Shown: positions 26,342-35,596, numbered from the stretch's first letter. The stretch is DNA of 64,000 nucleotides from Salsuginibacillus halophilus (GCF_003014715.1 NZ_PYAV01000008.1:62001-126000), one strand, 5' to 3'. The notes: generated by a model from the letters alone, not told the origin. Numbers and translations are program-made.

Positions 26342-27697
26342 ATGGCAGAACGATTGCAGTTTGATGGAACGTATGCAGAGAAGTGGGTTTCAAAAGAAGA
26401 GCTGGAGCGCCTGCAGCCGGCAGTTAGCGAAGCACATAAGCAGCTTCATGAGCGTACTGGCGCAGGCAATGATTTTCTTGGGTGGCTAGATCTGCCGGAT
26501 ATTACAAGCGGTGAAGAGTACCAACGAGTAAAAGATGCAGCAGCTGCAATTCGCGATACAGCTGATGTACTGCTTGTTGTAGGTATTGGTGGTTCTTATT
26601 TAGGAGCACGGGCGGCGATTGAGGCTTTGACGCATCAATTTCGTAACCAGCTTCCAAAAGAGAAGCGTGTAGGACCGGAAATTTATTTTGTCGGTCATCA
26701 TATGAGCCAAGCTTATATGAACGATTTGTTCGACTTGCTTGAAGGTAAAGATGTAGCTGTGAATGTCATTTCAAAATCAGGTACAACGACTGAGCCGGCC
26801 ATTGCGTTTCGTGTGCTTAGGCAGTGGATGGAAGAAAAGTATGGAAACCGTGAGGCAGCAAAGCGGATTTATGCAACAACGGATAAAGAAAAAGGTGCTT
26901 TAAAAACACTTGCCGATGAGCAAGGGTATGACACCTTTATCGTACCTGACGATGTTGGCGGTCGCTATTCTGTATTAACCCCCGTTGGTTTACTGCCGAT
27001 CGCGGCAGCAGGTCTTAATATTGATGCAATGATGCAAGGCGCTGATGAAGCGCGTACTGCGCTGGCGGCAGATGACTTGAATGAAAACGCGGCTTACCGT
27101 TATGCAGCAACGCGCTTTGCACTTTATCAAAAAGGTAAAGACATTGAAGCGCTTGTCAATTATGAGCCGGGTCTTCATTATGTTTCAGAATGGTGGAAGC
27201 AGTTATTCGGTGAAAGTGAAGGTAAAGATGGGAAGGGTTTGTTCCCAGCGTCTTTAAACTTTACAACAGACCTGCACTCGATGGGTCAGTACGTTCAAGA
27301 AGGGCGACGTCATCTATTTGAAACGGTCATTCAAGTTAAGGCACATGGAGAACCGCTTGCAGTACCGGAGACTAAGGATAACCTTGACCAGTTGAACGAG
27401 CTGGCTGGTGAGCCGGTATCTATGGTGAATCAAAAAGCGTTTGAAGGTACGCTGCTCGCTCATATGGACGGGGATGTGCCTAACTTATTAATTCAACTTG
27501 AGGAATTGGATGAAGCTGCATTCGGCTATCTTGTTTACTTTTTTGAAACGGCCTGTGCGATCAGTGGTTATCTGCTTGGAGTGAATCCGTTTGATCAGCC
27601 GGGTGTTGAAGCTTATAAAAAGAATATGTACGCGCTGCTTGGTAAAGCTGGGTTTGAAGAGCGACGTACAGCACTTGAAACCCGTCTACGCCCTTAA
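26342..27697 (+). CDS. pgi: glucose-6-phosphate isomerase
   Basis: Glycolytic isomerase (451 aa) interconverting glucose 6-phosphate and fructose 6-phosphate. Phosphate-binding segments [12 protein letters not shown] and [14 protein letters not shown], catalytic region [16 protein letters not shown] and [11 protein letters not shown] are present. The ATG has AATAAGGAGG at seven bases. Its terminator hairpin is present twice, split by repeat element A, which would give its mRNA a 3' tail of more than 500 bases. Short inverted repeat TGTAC-N8-GTACA lies about 25 bases before the start. Confidence 0.96.
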   Translation: MAERLQFDGTYAEKWVSKEELERLQPAVSEAHKQLHERTGAGNDFLGWLDLPDITSGEEYQRVKDAAAAIRDTADVLLVVGIGGSYLGARAAIEALTHQFRNQLPKEKRVGPEIYFVGHHMSQAYMNDLFDLLEGKDVAVNVISKSGTTTEPAIAFRVLRQWMEEKYGNREAAKRIYATTDKEKGALKTLADEQGYDTFIVPDDVGGRYSVLTPVGLLPIAAAGLNIDAMMQGADEARTALAADDLNENAAYRYAATRFALYQKGKDIEALVNYEPGLHYVSEWWKQLFGESEGKDGKGLFPASLNFTTDLHSMGQYVQEGRRHLFETVIQVKAHGEPLAVPETKDNLDQLNELAGEPVSMVNQKAFEGTLLAHMDGDVPNLLIQLEELDEAAFGYLVYFFETACAISGYLLGVNPFDQPGVEAYKKNMYALLGKAGFEERRTALETRLRP

Positions 27698-27706
27698 AGT
27701 ATAGCG

Positions 27707-27732
27707 TGTGCCGTCCGCAAATGCAGGCGGTT
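27707..27732 (+). repeat. proximal copy of the pgi terminator hairpin (flank of element A)
   Basis: TGTGCCGTCCGCAAATGCAG plus GCGGTT: a terminator stem without T-tract. It matches 28251-28276 in 24 of 26 bases and appears to be a target duplication. Confidence 0.8.
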
Positions 27733-28250
27733 CAATCTGTTGACAAAATATAATAGCCTAAATTTGCGCACAGCTTACTGCTCCGAGTTCCGCGGGTTTC
27801 AGGTTGCCGTATTAAGAGGATAAAAACCGAATCGTGAACGTGACTTTCACTTCAGACGGACGCTTTCCCGAGGGCTTGGCTTCAACTAACTTGTTCGAAT
27901 TGATTTCCATTCGAACAAGTGGATCTTCAGCCTGCGCTTGATCCTCTGGGAGTCGCCGTCTGTCGTTTCGGTCACTTTTACATTTACGGATCATCAATCA
28001 TTTTAATGGATATTGTTCGTTATGAAATTGATTCATGTAGTTATTCATTGATCAAAAGGATCTCTACAATTCATGGTCATCAAATGACGTAAGGCTGACA
28101 AGCATCGGCGGCGACGCCTACGGGAACAGTGCGAGCCGAAAATCCCGCAGGCAGTGATCTTCTGCCGAGGAAGTTGAGGCCGTATCCGAGGCAAGTGTCC
28201 GCCGAAAAACGACGTCTGCCATAGTTCATCTTAACAATTTGTCTACACGC
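27733..28250 (+). repeat. terminator-associated repeat element, copy A
   Basis: 518 bp, same orientation as pgi. Left end holds TGTTGACAAAAT, right end TTTGTCTACACGC. Blocks in order: CGCACAGCTTACTGC; the core CGCTTTCCCGAGGGCTTGGC (27861 on); hairpin TGTTCGAAT/ATTCGAACA (27892-27917); hairpin GGATC/GATCC with loop CAGCCTGCGCT (27921-27943); TGGGAGTCGCCGTCT, which pairs back to the core; a GCGGCGACGCC block; and a GGCAG/CTGCC hairpin. About 75 bp present near the right end of copy B are missing here. No coding frame is credible. Confidence 0.85.
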
Positions 28251-28285
28251 TGTGCCGTCCGCAAATGTGGGCGGTTTTTTCGTTA
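28251..28285 (+). terminator. distal, functional copy of the pgi terminator
   Basis: Arms CCGTCCGC and GTGGGCGG followed by TTTTTT. Unlike the proximal copy it retains the T-tract, so transcription through element A should stop here. Confidence 0.8.
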
Positions 28286-28352
28286 TAAGTGTGATCCAGA
28301 TTGTATATGACACACGCTTCAGGTCAAACTAACCTGCAAGGAGGCGATGCAT

Positions 28353-28751
28353 GTGGAGACTTTAGATAGCCGTTTGGCTGGACGGCGTCTGCCGCTCAAA
28401 GACATAGAAGAGACGAGTAAGCGCTATGACTTCCGTCTTGGCGGGGGGTGGGAGTACGACCATGGATATTTAGATCATAAGCTTGATACAAGTGATGGTG
28501 TGTATTACTTTCTAAGAGTTCCGCTCACCCCGGTTGATGGAACCATGGAAGATGCAAAAACGCTTGTTGAGCTGGGCACGCCGTTTGTGCTTGCTCACGC
28601 ATATGAAGACGGCATCGATGAAGAAGCAGATCACTCAAATGCGCTTGTGAATCAATTCAGCGCGCCGGAAGACGAAGATGCCGAAGTTCCGGAAGAGATG
28701 AAAACAGCTGGAGAAAAGAAGCTCCAAGCTTTAGCAGCGGCTATACATTAA
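28353..28751 (+). CDS. yugN: YugN-like family protein
   Basis: 132-residue soluble protein of the YugN-like family (function unknown), recognised by DFRLGGGWEYDHGYLDHKLD, YYFLRVPLTPVDGTM and LGTPFVLAHAYEDG. GTG at 28353 is preferred as AAGGAGG lies eight bases upstream; the ATG two codons earlier is too close to it. It follows pgi as in B. subtilis, here displaced by element A, and overlaps yugO tail to tail by four bases. Confidence 0.85.
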   Translation: METLDSRLAGRRLPLKDIEETSKRYDFRLGGGWEYDHGYLDHKLDTSDGVYYFLRVPLTPVDGTMEDAKTLVELGTPFVLAHAYEDGIDEEADHSNALVNQFSAPEDEDAEVPEEMKTAGEKKLQALAAAIH

Positions 28752-29752
28752 TTCGTTAACATAATTAATTCATCGCTGCTCTGGATGGTCATTTCTGGGT
28801 CCGGATTTAAGTAATGATCTTCGCTTCGTTTAATACCAATGGGTAAGCTTCCTTTTGTTTGTGCTTCGAGCAGACACTCATAAAAGGTGCGCCCGATATG
28901 AGCTTCAGGTGCCGGTTCTGTTCGGAGCCGGTGTTCTTTTTTTTCATTCACAAGCGCTGCAAAAAGTGAGGCAGCGCCATGCATATACGTACTTGCAGCA
29001 AGCATTAAGCTTGTCATCTGAGTTGAATTGACGATTTCATCAGCACCGGCACGTTCTGCATGGGTCATATGTTCATTCGTTAATAGTTCAACAGCAGTAT
29101 AAACGTCAGGATTCTGGTTTTTAACCGCAAGTAGTATTAGCATCGTGCGGGCGTCTGCTTCTTCTTCTTCACCATTCGTACCTCCGGCAGTCAGTAATAC
29201 AGTTTTAGCTTCTGCTGTATTTGCTTGTTCTAATGTTTTTGACGAGCTTGGAGCCCCTTTAACAAAGTCCACCTGCCGTGCATTAGGATATGGGTTTTCT
29301 GTTAAACCGCTGTCTAGAATAACGATGGGAGTTTCCGGGTGAACGTGCTTTAAGTGGCTGATGACCCGGAGGGCTCGTTCGTTCCAACCGATGACAATGA
29401 TATGGTCTTCATGATTTACAGAGCGACGCCCTTGCTGCCAAGATGTTTTTTCTGCCATGAATGTAGAAGCAAGGCTTGTAACAAACAATGTAACCACACC
29501 GAACCCTACAAAGATGAGCCCGGCAGTTAAGGCACGTGTGGTGAAATGCTGCGGCACGATATCTCCATATCCGACCGTCGAGGCAGTAATAACCGCCCAC
29601 CATAGAGCATCCAAGTATGTATCAAATGTGTAAGGCTCAAGCATATAGGCGATGAAAGCTGTACTACTTAAAATGATTCCCAAAATGAAAAATAAGCGGA
29701 GTATAAAAGGACTTTTCGCAAATACCGGGAATGGGGATACAGGCAGTCGCAT
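28748..29752 (-). CDS. yugO: potassium channel with RCK/TrkA-N domain (YugO type)
   Basis: Two-helix K+ channel (334 aa) with selectivity filter TVGYGD at residues ~61-66 between helices SPFILRLFFILGIILSSTAFIAYML and ALTAGLIFVGFGVVTLFVTSLAST. From residue ~110 a cytoplasmic RCK domain (HIIVIGWNERALRVISHL) senses nucleotides or ions, followed by a TrkA-C-like end. B. subtilis YugO carries potassium signals in biofilms. Convergent with yugN. Confidence 0.92.
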   Translation of the reverse strand: MRLPVSPFPVFAKSPFILRLFFILGIILSSTAFIAYMLEPYTFDTYLDALWWAVITASTVGYGDIVPQHFTTRALTAGLIFVGFGVVTLFVTSLASTFMAEKTSWQQGRRSVNHEDHIIVIGWNERALRVISHLKHVHPETPIVILDSGLTENPYPNARQVDFVKGAPSSSKTLEQANTAEAKTVLLTAGGTNGEEEEADARTMLILLAVKNQNPDVYTAVELLTNEHMTHAERAGADEIVNSTQMTSLMLAASTYMHGAASLFAALVNEKKEHRLRTEPAPEAHIGRTFYECLLEAQTKGSLPIGIKRSEDHYLNPDPEMTIQSSDELIMLTN

Positions 29753-29851
29753 CTGGCATAACTCCTTTCAATAATTTTAGTTTGTACGGCCGCTTGTTCG
29801 TTTATACAGGCTTTGATACACTTAAACAGCGAAAGTGGGGCGTTAAATCCA

Positions 29852-30019
29852 ATGATGCAGGCAGTTTTTTTCGGGATTGCTATGTTTATAGGCTGGCTTT
29901 TTCTCGACTGGACGAAAGACCGGGAGTTAACAAAGCAGGGAGTATATGAAGCACTAATTGCAGCGTTAATTGGTGCGATAGGCTGGATGTTGTTTGACTT
30001 GTTTCTGCCAGCGCAGTAA
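29852..30019 (+). CDS. small two-helix membrane protein, unrecognised
   Basis: 55 residues with two hydrophobic helices (MMQAVFFGIAMFIGWLFLDW and EALIAALIGAIGWMLFDLFL) joined by a charged turn TKDRELTKQG. GTGGGGCG lies about ten bases before the ATG pair at 29852/29855. Function unknown. The terminator hairpin after it is duplicated around repeat element B. Confidence 0.6.
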   Translation: MMQAVFFGIAMFIGWLFLDWTKDRELTKQGVYEALIAALIGAIGWMLFDLFLPAQ

Positions 30020-30026
30020 CGTCCGG

Positions 30027-30057
30027 CTGAACCGGTCACCAAGAAGTGGTGACCGGT
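30027..30057 (+). repeat. proximal copy of a terminator hairpin (flank of element B)
   Basis: Arms ACCGGTCACC and GGTGACCGGT without T-tract. It matches 30651-30681 in 28 of 31 bases. Confidence 0.8.
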
Positions 30058-30650
30058 CAGGCTGTAGACAAAGTACAAAACTTAATATTAACTCACAACT
30101 TACTGCTTCAACCGCCGCTGGCTGCCTTATTAAGAGAAAAAACCGAATCATGAACGTAACCTTCACCTCAGACGGACGCTTTCCCGAGGGCTTGGCTTCA
30201 GCTAACTTGTTCGATTTGATTGCCAATCGAACAAGTGGATCTTCAGACTGCGCTTGATCCTCTGGGAGTCGCCGTCTTTTGTTTCGGTTACTTGTTAGTT
30301 AACGATCATGAAGGATTTCCATTGTATATGGTTCGCTTGATCGCTCATGAAGTGTCATTATGAAATTGGTTCATGTAGCTTGATCAAAAAGCTCTCTACA
30401 ATTCATGACCTGCAAATGACGCAAGGCTGACGAGCGCCGGCGGCGACGCCACCAGGAACAGCGCGAGCCGAAAATTCCGCAGGCAGTGACTTTCTGCCGA
30501 GGAAGTTGGGGCCGTGACGGGGGCTAAGAAGACACGGTGAGATCAAGCTTTAGCGTAGATCAAACCGATGTCGCACTTGTGCCCTGCGGGTGCAAGCGTC
30601 CGCCGAAAAGCGACATCAGCCTCCGCTTGTCTTGAAAGTTTGTCTACACG
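30058..30650 (+). repeat. terminator-associated repeat element, copy B (longest)
   Basis: 593 bp on the strand of the preceding gene. Perfect 10-bp end repeats: TGTAGACAAA (30063-30072) and TTTGTCTACA (30639-30648). Contains every block of copy A: CAACTTACTGC, core CGCTTTCCCGAGGGCTTGGC (30178 on), hairpin TGTTCGAT/ATCGAACA, GGATC/GATCC hairpin, GGGAGTCGCCGTCT, GGCGGCGACGCC and GGCAG/CTGCC hairpin. Its right third adds GAAGACACGGTGAGATCAA and a stem GATGTCGC/GCGACATC enclosing a CTTGTGCCC/GGGTGCAAG hairpin. No coding frame is credible. Confidence 0.88.
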
Positions 30651-30687
30651 CTCAACCGGTCACCAAAAAGTGGTGGCCGGTTTTTTA
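30651..30687 (+). terminator. distal, functional copy of the duplicated terminator
   Basis: Arms ACCGGTCACCA and TGGTGGCCGGT followed by TTTTTT; the same hairpin as 30027-30057 but with its T-tract. Confidence 0.82.
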
Positions 30688-30782
30688 CGTACCCGGGCTC
30701 TTTCCAGAAACGAAAACTTTCAGTAAAATGAGAAAAGAGTGCAACTTAGAATTACTGATGCGGAAAGTTGGAGGGGATTGAA

Positions 30783-31955
30783 ATGACAAAAGAAGCTTTT
30801 AACGAACGTTGGAATACAAACTCAATGAAATGGGATATGCTCGAAGAACGATACAATAATCCAGACTTATGGCCAATGTGGGTGGCAGATATGGATTTTC
30901 AAGCCCCGCAGCCTGTACTTGAGGCAATGCGTGAAGTTCTTGATCACGGAATTTTTGGTTACCATGTTCGACCGAAGTCCTTGTACAAAGCGGTTCAGGG
31001 TTGGTTGTCCCGGCGTTTTAGCTGGGAGGTGAATACAGATCAAATGGTATTCACCCCAGGTGTTGTACCATCAATTAGTCATCTCATTCAAACATTTACA
31101 GAAGAAGGCGATGGCGTCATTATACAGACGCCGGTGTATTATCCGTTTTTTCCACTCGTGCGAAATCATAACCGGCACTTAATTCAAAACCCGCTCGTTG
31201 AAACAGAAAGCGGCTATGAGATAAATTTCACGGAACTAGAATCACAAATGAAGGAAGGCGCGCGAATGATTGTCCTCTGCAGCCCGCACAACCCTGTAGG
31301 ACGGGTATGGACGAAAGCAGAACTTGAAGAAGTTGCGCGTTTGGCTGAAGTATACAACGTATTTGTCGTATCTGATGAAATTCATGCAGATTTAATCTTT
31401 CAAGGGGAGCATGTGCCGTTTGTACATGCTGCAAAAGGGTATCAAGTAGAGACAGCAACATGCCTAGCACCGAGTAAAACCTTTAATATTGCATCGCTCC
31501 AGCTGTCTTATGTCGTATTTGAAAACTCAAGTCTGCAGCGCCGGTTTGAAAATCAATTGAAAACGAATTTTGTCGGGATTGATAATCCGCTGGCAAGTGC
31601 AGCATGTGAAGCAGCTTACAATGAAGGTGAGCAGTGGCTTGAAGACTTGATTGCTTATTTAAAAGGCAATATTGCGTATTTAAAAGCACAAGTTGCTGAA
31701 AACATGCCTGAAATCAAGGTATTTGAGCCGGAAGGAACGTATCTTGTGTGGATGGACTTCCGCGGTCTCGGGTTGTACGGTGAAGATTTACAGACATGGC
31801 TACGTGAAGAAGCAGGCTTAGCTTTGAACGACGGCCATATGTTCGGAGAAGCAGGAAATGGTTTTGCACGCATGAACATAGCTTGTCCGCGCAGTCATAT
31901 TGAAAAGGGCGTTCAGCTGCTTCAGCACGCATATGAACAAAAAGCTGTGAAGTAA
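30783..31955 (+). CDS. patB: PatB/MalY-type cystathionine beta-lyase
   Basis: PLP C-S lyase (390 aa) that cleaves cystathionine or cysteine conjugates. MalY-type N-terminus WDMLEERYNNPDLWPMWVADMDF, CSPHNPVGRVW, VVSDEIHADLIF and PLP lysine in APSKTFNIASLQLSY. ATG at 30783 with GGAGGGG upstream. In B. subtilis patB lies near this part of the map. The frame has no recognisable riboswitch before it. Confidence 0.9.
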   Translation: MTKEAFNERWNTNSMKWDMLEERYNNPDLWPMWVADMDFQAPQPVLEAMREVLDHGIFGYHVRPKSLYKAVQGWLSRRFSWEVNTDQMVFTPGVVPSISHLIQTFTEEGDGVIIQTPVYYPFFPLVRNHNRHLIQNPLVETESGYEINFTELESQMKEGARMIVLCSPHNPVGRVWTKAELEEVARLAEVYNVFVVSDEIHADLIFQGEHVPFVHAAKGYQVETATCLAPSKTFNIASLQLSYVVFENSSLQRRFENQLKTNFVGIDNPLASAACEAAYNEGEQWLEDLIAYLKGNIAYLKAQVAENMPEIKVFEPEGTYLVWMDFRGLGLYGEDLQTWLREEAGLALNDGHMFGEAGNGFARMNIACPRSHIEKGVQLLQHAYEQKAVK

Positions 31956-31992
31956 AAGCATCGGTAGGCTTCATACATTGAAGGGGGATCCT

Positions 31993-32508
31993 ATGAAAAC
32001 ATTTCGTTTAAAAGGTTTGCAGCTTGTTTTTCCAGGGGAGGAGTCACCAGAGCAGCAGCCAGTGCCGTTTCAAGACGGGCTGGTTATCAACCGGGAAGAA
32101 GGAGATCAGATGTGGCTTGTAGATGCTCGCCTTCCTGAAGCCGGAGATGACGTACAGGCGATGTTTGATGAGATGCAAGAGACAGGGGAGCGGTTTGTGA
32201 TGGATGTGACAATTACAGATGAGAGTAATGATCCGGCAACGATGGTCGGCAGCGTCCGGGAAACACTTCCATTGTCAGAAGGCTTTAGTGTACTGTTTGA
32301 TGCATACATGGCTTTACAGCAGGAAGAAGTATTTAACTACATTTTAGAAAGTCTAGTTGAGGACGGTTATTCTGGTAAAGAACTTATTGAGGAGTTTAAA
32401 AACCGGAAAGCTGATCAAGGAGCATGGTCGGAGCAGGTCGCAAAAACGTTATATGAAGAGGCGGCCAAAGAAGATGCAAGCATTCCGACACAGGATGAAG
32501 GCAAGTAG
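31993..32508 (+). CDS. ywpF: YwpF-like family protein
   Basis: 171-residue soluble acidic protein of the YwpF-like family, function unknown. Typical start MKTFRLKGLQLVFPGEE, then DGLVINREEGDQMWLVD and LVEDGYSGKELIEEFK. GGGGGATC precedes the ATG. It lies 37 bases after patB and is probably co-transcribed; a hairpin terminator follows. Confidence 0.8.
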   Translation: MKTFRLKGLQLVFPGEESPEQQPVPFQDGLVINREEGDQMWLVDARLPEAGDDVQAMFDEMQETGERFVMDVTITDESNDPATMVGSVRETLPLSEGFSVLFDAYMALQQEEVFNYILESLVEDGYSGKELIEEFKNRKADQGAWSEQVAKTLYEEAAKEDASIPTQDEGK

Positions 32509-32532
32509 TGTTAAAAGATTTGTAAATCATCG

Positions 32533-32571
32533 TCCGCCCTCCACTTTAATACATGGACGGGCGGAGCTTTA
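32533..32571 (+). terminator. terminator-like hairpin after ywpF
   Basis: Arms TCCGCCC and GGGCGGA followed by GCTTT. Confidence 0.6.
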
Positions 32572-32590
32572 AAGTCAGAAGTACTTGCCG

Positions 32591-33235
32591 TTAAGATAAA
32601 AACAACGGTGTGACAAACCCTTCAATGACGGCAGCGATCACAATTAATGGAACAACGATGAGCGCATAACTGCGAAATGTTTGTCCAATGATGCGGCCAA
32701 GCGGGATGTTTCCTCGGTTTGGAGAAAATAACTTGAGTATGACACTGTAACTAAGGAAAATCCCGATCGCGCTTGCTAAAATCAAGCCTGCCATCTCTAC
32801 AATGCCGTGGGGTACGATCCCTTGCATAAATAAAGGCCACGGGTTTTCACCGTTTAAGTTTACAAAGGCAAGCAGGATACTGACCGTTGAAGCAGTGACC
32901 ACCGGACTAAGTGCAGGAAGCACAAGCATGGGGATGAAACCAAACAGTATAACGAATAACGAAACACGAAGGTTGTTTAATAAAATAATCCAAAATAAAG
33001 AGGTGTGGTCAATTGTGCCGCTCCCTCCACCATCTCCTTCAAAGCCGCCATCAATACCTAGTTCAGAGAAATGGGCGTCAAGCTCGGCCATAGCCCCTTG
33101 TGTCAGACCGGGGTTTAACGTAAGCAGCCAATAAGCGCCGATTGCTGTTAGAAGTGTAATGATTGCCACAATAAGAAATGGCAGAAAATAATCTCGCTTA
33201 AAGTAGTGCCATTCGTTTTTGTATAAATGTTTCAT
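32591..33235 (-). CDS. SpoIIM-like membrane protein (DUF95)
   Basis: 214-residue integral membrane protein of the stage II sporulation protein M family, with about five helices. Family regions are LLNNLRVSLFVILFGFIPM and GIVPHGIVEMAGLILASAIGIFLSY. True SpoIIM works in peptidoglycan hydrolysis at engulfment; this gene is outside the known spoIIM neighbourhood and may be a paralogue with another role. It has a Gly/Asp-rich outer loop (GGFEGDGGGSGTID). AGAGGG precedes the ATG. Confidence 0.8.
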   Translation of the reverse strand: MKHLYKNEWHYFKRDYFLPFLIVAIITLLTAIGAYWLLTLNPGLTQGAMAELDAHFSELGIDGGFEGDGGGSGTIDHTSLFWIILLNNLRVSLFVILFGFIPMLVLPALSPVVTASTVSILLAFVNLNGENPWPLFMQGIVPHGIVEMAGLILASAIGIFLSYSVILKLFSPNRGNIPLGRIIGQTFRSYALIVVPLIVIAAVIEGFVTPLFLS

Positions 33236-33373
33236 TGCTTACCCTCTTTTCCTATCAAGGTATGATGCTGTAACATAACCCCTACCCGAGAAGGTTAAGG
33301 GATAAACTATTGTCATTCAATCATCAACAAGCAATTTGCACCGTAAACAAGACTTGCAAAGGGAAGGTTAATC

Positions 33374-33862
33374 ATGAACGTACATACATTTAAAGATTAT
33401 TATGCAAACCAGGTCAGACTCAGTTTTATGCGTGATCCGTTTTCAGCCGTTCCCGGGCATGTCTGGGTCATCTGTCGTTATCAAGGCCGGTGGTTGTTAA
33501 CGGTTCATCCGCGGCGTGGTTTGGAGTTTCCCGGCGGTAAGGTAGAACGTAATGAACCAGCTGAAGCAGCAGCTGTAAGGGAAGTGTGGGAAGAGACCGG
33601 AGGTAAGGTAGCTGAATTGCTCTATATCGGTCAGTATGAAGTGCGAGGTAGAGCGGATACTGTTGTGAAAAATGTTTACTTTGCAGAAGTTGATGTTTTA
33701 GTAGAAAAAAACGATTATATGGAAACCGAAGGACCGCTTCTCTTAGATGAACTCCCTAAAGTTTTACAAAAACAAAAAAATTACAGCTTCATTATGAAGG
33801 ATGAAGTATTACCATTGTCACTGAAAGAGATTCGTAAGCGACAGCAAAAAAAGCGAAAATAA
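33374..33862 (+). CDS. ytkD: Nudix nucleoside triphosphate hydrolase (YtkD/MutTA)
   Basis: 162-residue Nudix enzyme that cleans oxidised nucleotides (8-oxo-dGTP-type substrates in B. subtilis). Nudix box: GGKVERNEPAEAAAVREVWEETG, complete with REVWEE. The basic C-terminus (KEIRKRQQKKRK) could favour nucleic-acid proximity. AAAGGGAAGG precedes the ATG. Next to pckA and metK as in B. subtilis. Confidence 0.92.
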   Translation: MNVHTFKDYYANQVRLSFMRDPFSAVPGHVWVICRYQGRWLLTVHPRRGLEFPGGKVERNEPAEAAAVREVWEETGGKVAELLYIGQYEVRGRADTVVKNVYFAEVDVLVEKNDYMETEGPLLLDELPKVLQKQKNYSFIMKDEVLPLSLKEIRKRQQKKRK

Positions 33863-33863
33863 T

Positions 33864-33909
33864 CCCCCTGCGGCCGGCATGAAGATTTCTAACCGGTGCA
33901 GGGGGCTTT
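33864..33909. terminator. shared terminator of ytkD and pckA
   Basis: Arms CCCCCTGCGGCCGG and CCGGTGCAGGGGG followed by CTTTCG, between convergent genes. Confidence 0.75.
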
Positions 33910-33915
33910 CGTTAT

Positions 33916-35511
33916 TTAAAACTGTGAAGTCGCGCATGTTTTAGGGCCTGCGTTGCGGATATTTTCAGCAACATCTAAAAACTTAGCAAAGTTTTCATTG
34001 AACTTGGACGCAAGCGCTAACGCTTTCTCGTTGTAGGCGTCAGGGTCCTGCCACGTGCGTTTTGGTTGCAGCACCTCATCAGGAACACCTGGGCAGTTTA
34101 AAGGGATGTGCAAGCCGAAGATTGGATCGGTCATCGTTTCTGAAGACTGAAGCTCTCCCTGCAGCGCAGCTTGGATCATCGCCCTGGTGTAGCTTAGTTT
34201 AATACGGCTGCCTTCACCGTAGGAACCACCGGACCAGCCGGTGTTCACAAGATAGACTTCAGCGTTGTGGATATCAATTTTTTCACCGAGCATTTCAGCG
34301 TAAACAGATGGTGGTTTTGGCAGGAACGGAGAACCAAAGCAGGTGGAGAATGTAGCTTCCGGCTCAGTAATACCACGCTCTGTTCCTGCAAGCTTGCTCG
34401 TATAACCGCTTAAGAAGTGATACATTGCTTGTTCTTTTGTTAAGCGGCTGATCGGAGGTAGCACCCCAAACGCATCTGCTGTTAAAAAGATGATTGTGCT
34501 CGGATGACCGGCCCGGCTTGGCAGTAGAGCATTCGGGATGTGGTCAATCGGGTAGGCGGCCCGGGTATTCTCGGTAAAGGTTTTATCATCGTAATGCGGT
34601 TCGCGGGTTTCGTCATCGAGCACGACGTTTTCAAGAACAGCCCCAAAACGGATAGCATTAAAAATTTCCGGTTCCTTATCTTTTGAAAGGTCGACGCACT
34701 TGGCGTAGCATCCCCCTTCAATGTTGAACACGCCATTGTTTGACCAACCGTGCTCATCATCGCCGATTAATTCCCGCTTAGGATCAGCAGAAAGGGTTGT
34801 TTTCCCAGTGCCCGAGAGGCCAAAGAACAAAGCGACGTCCCCTTCTTGGCCGATGTTTGCCGAGCAGTGCATCGGCAGCACATTCTGTTCCGGAAGCAGG
34901 TAGTTCATCACCGAGAAAATCGACTTTTTCATTTCACCGGCGTATTCTGTGCCGCCGATCAATACAATTTTTTCTTCAAAAGAAACCATAATGAATGTTT
35001 CTGAACGCGTACCATCAACAGCTGGATCAGCTTGAAATCCAGGTGCGTACACAACAGTGAAATCCGCTTGTTCGGATGGTGATGGTTCATCCGGGCGAAT
35101 GAACAGTTGACGGGCAAATAAATTGTGCCAAGCATATTCGTTAACGACATGCAATGTAAGGGATGTTGAAGGATCTGCGCCTGCATAACCGTGTCGAGCG
35201 AACAGTTGATCTTTTTCACCAAGGTATTTAAGCACTTTATCATACAGCGCTAAAAAGACATCACGTTCAACAGGTTGGTTAACTGCGCCCCAGTCAACTT
35301 TATGTTCCGAAACATTTTCACGGACAATATATTTATCTTTAGGCGAACGGCCGGTGTAGGCACCGGTGTTCACACTGAGCGCACCTGTTTCGGATAAGGC
35401 TCCTTCGTTTCGTTGCAAAGATTGCTCTACAAGGGTTGCAGCTGGCAGATCCCAGCTCACGTTCGTTTTTCCTAAGGTTGTGGCCAAATCGTCAACACAT
35501 GTCTTAGCCAT
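33916..35511 (-). CDS. pckA: phosphoenolpyruvate carboxykinase (ATP)
   Basis: Gluconeogenic enzyme (531 aa) making PEP from oxaloacetate with ATP. Substrate loop [16 protein letters not shown], kinase-1a loop [16 protein letters not shown], metal motif GDDEHGW and [10 protein letters not shown] are intact. ATG at 35511 is the normal N-terminus with GGAAAGGA about ten bases upstream; the frame is open for 23 further codons. Facing ytkD, with the metK cluster on the other side. Confidence 0.96.
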   Translation of the reverse strand: MAKTCVDDLATTLGKTNVSWDLPAATLVEQSLQRNEGALSETGALSVNTGAYTGRSPKDKYIVRENVSEHKVDWGAVNQPVERDVFLALYDKVLKYLGEKDQLFARHGYAGADPSTSLTLHVVNEYAWHNLFARQLFIRPDEPSPSEQADFTVVYAPGFQADPAVDGTRSETFIMVSFEEKIVLIGGTEYAGEMKKSIFSVMNYLLPEQNVLPMHCSANIGQEGDVALFFGLSGTGKTTLSADPKRELIGDDEHGWSNNGVFNIEGGCYAKCVDLSKDKEPEIFNAIRFGAVLENVVLDDETREPHYDDKTFTENTRAAYPIDHIPNALLPSRAGHPSTIIFLTADAFGVLPPISRLTKEQAMYHFLSGYTSKLAGTERGITEPEATFSTCFGSPFLPKPPSVYAEMLGEKIDIHNAEVYLVNTGWSGGSYGEGSRIKLSYTRAMIQAALQGELQSSETMTDPIFGLHIPLNCPGVPDEVLQPKRTWQDPDAYNEKALALASKFNENFAKFLDVAENIRNAGPKTCATSQF

Positions 35512-35568
35512 AGGCGCAAAATCCTTTCCGTCCAAATAGTTATAATTAATGTGATTGATTTTGAAAAT

Positions 35569-35596
35569 AGTATAACACATTTCTTTTTTAAGTCTA
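35569..35596 (-). promoter_or_regulatory. promoter candidate of pckA
   Basis: Minus-strand TAGACT and TATACT are 16 bases apart, about 55 bases before the start. B. subtilis pckA is repressed by CcpN at its promoter; no site is claimed here. Confidence 0.4.

Noticed and set aside
30058-30650. Reading the repeat elements as ORF-less group IIC introns, which also lie behind terminators
   Set aside because: The ends are not GTGYG...AY, no convincing domain V is visible, and the flanking hairpins are duplicated, which intron insertion does not cause. It remains worth a covariance-model test.
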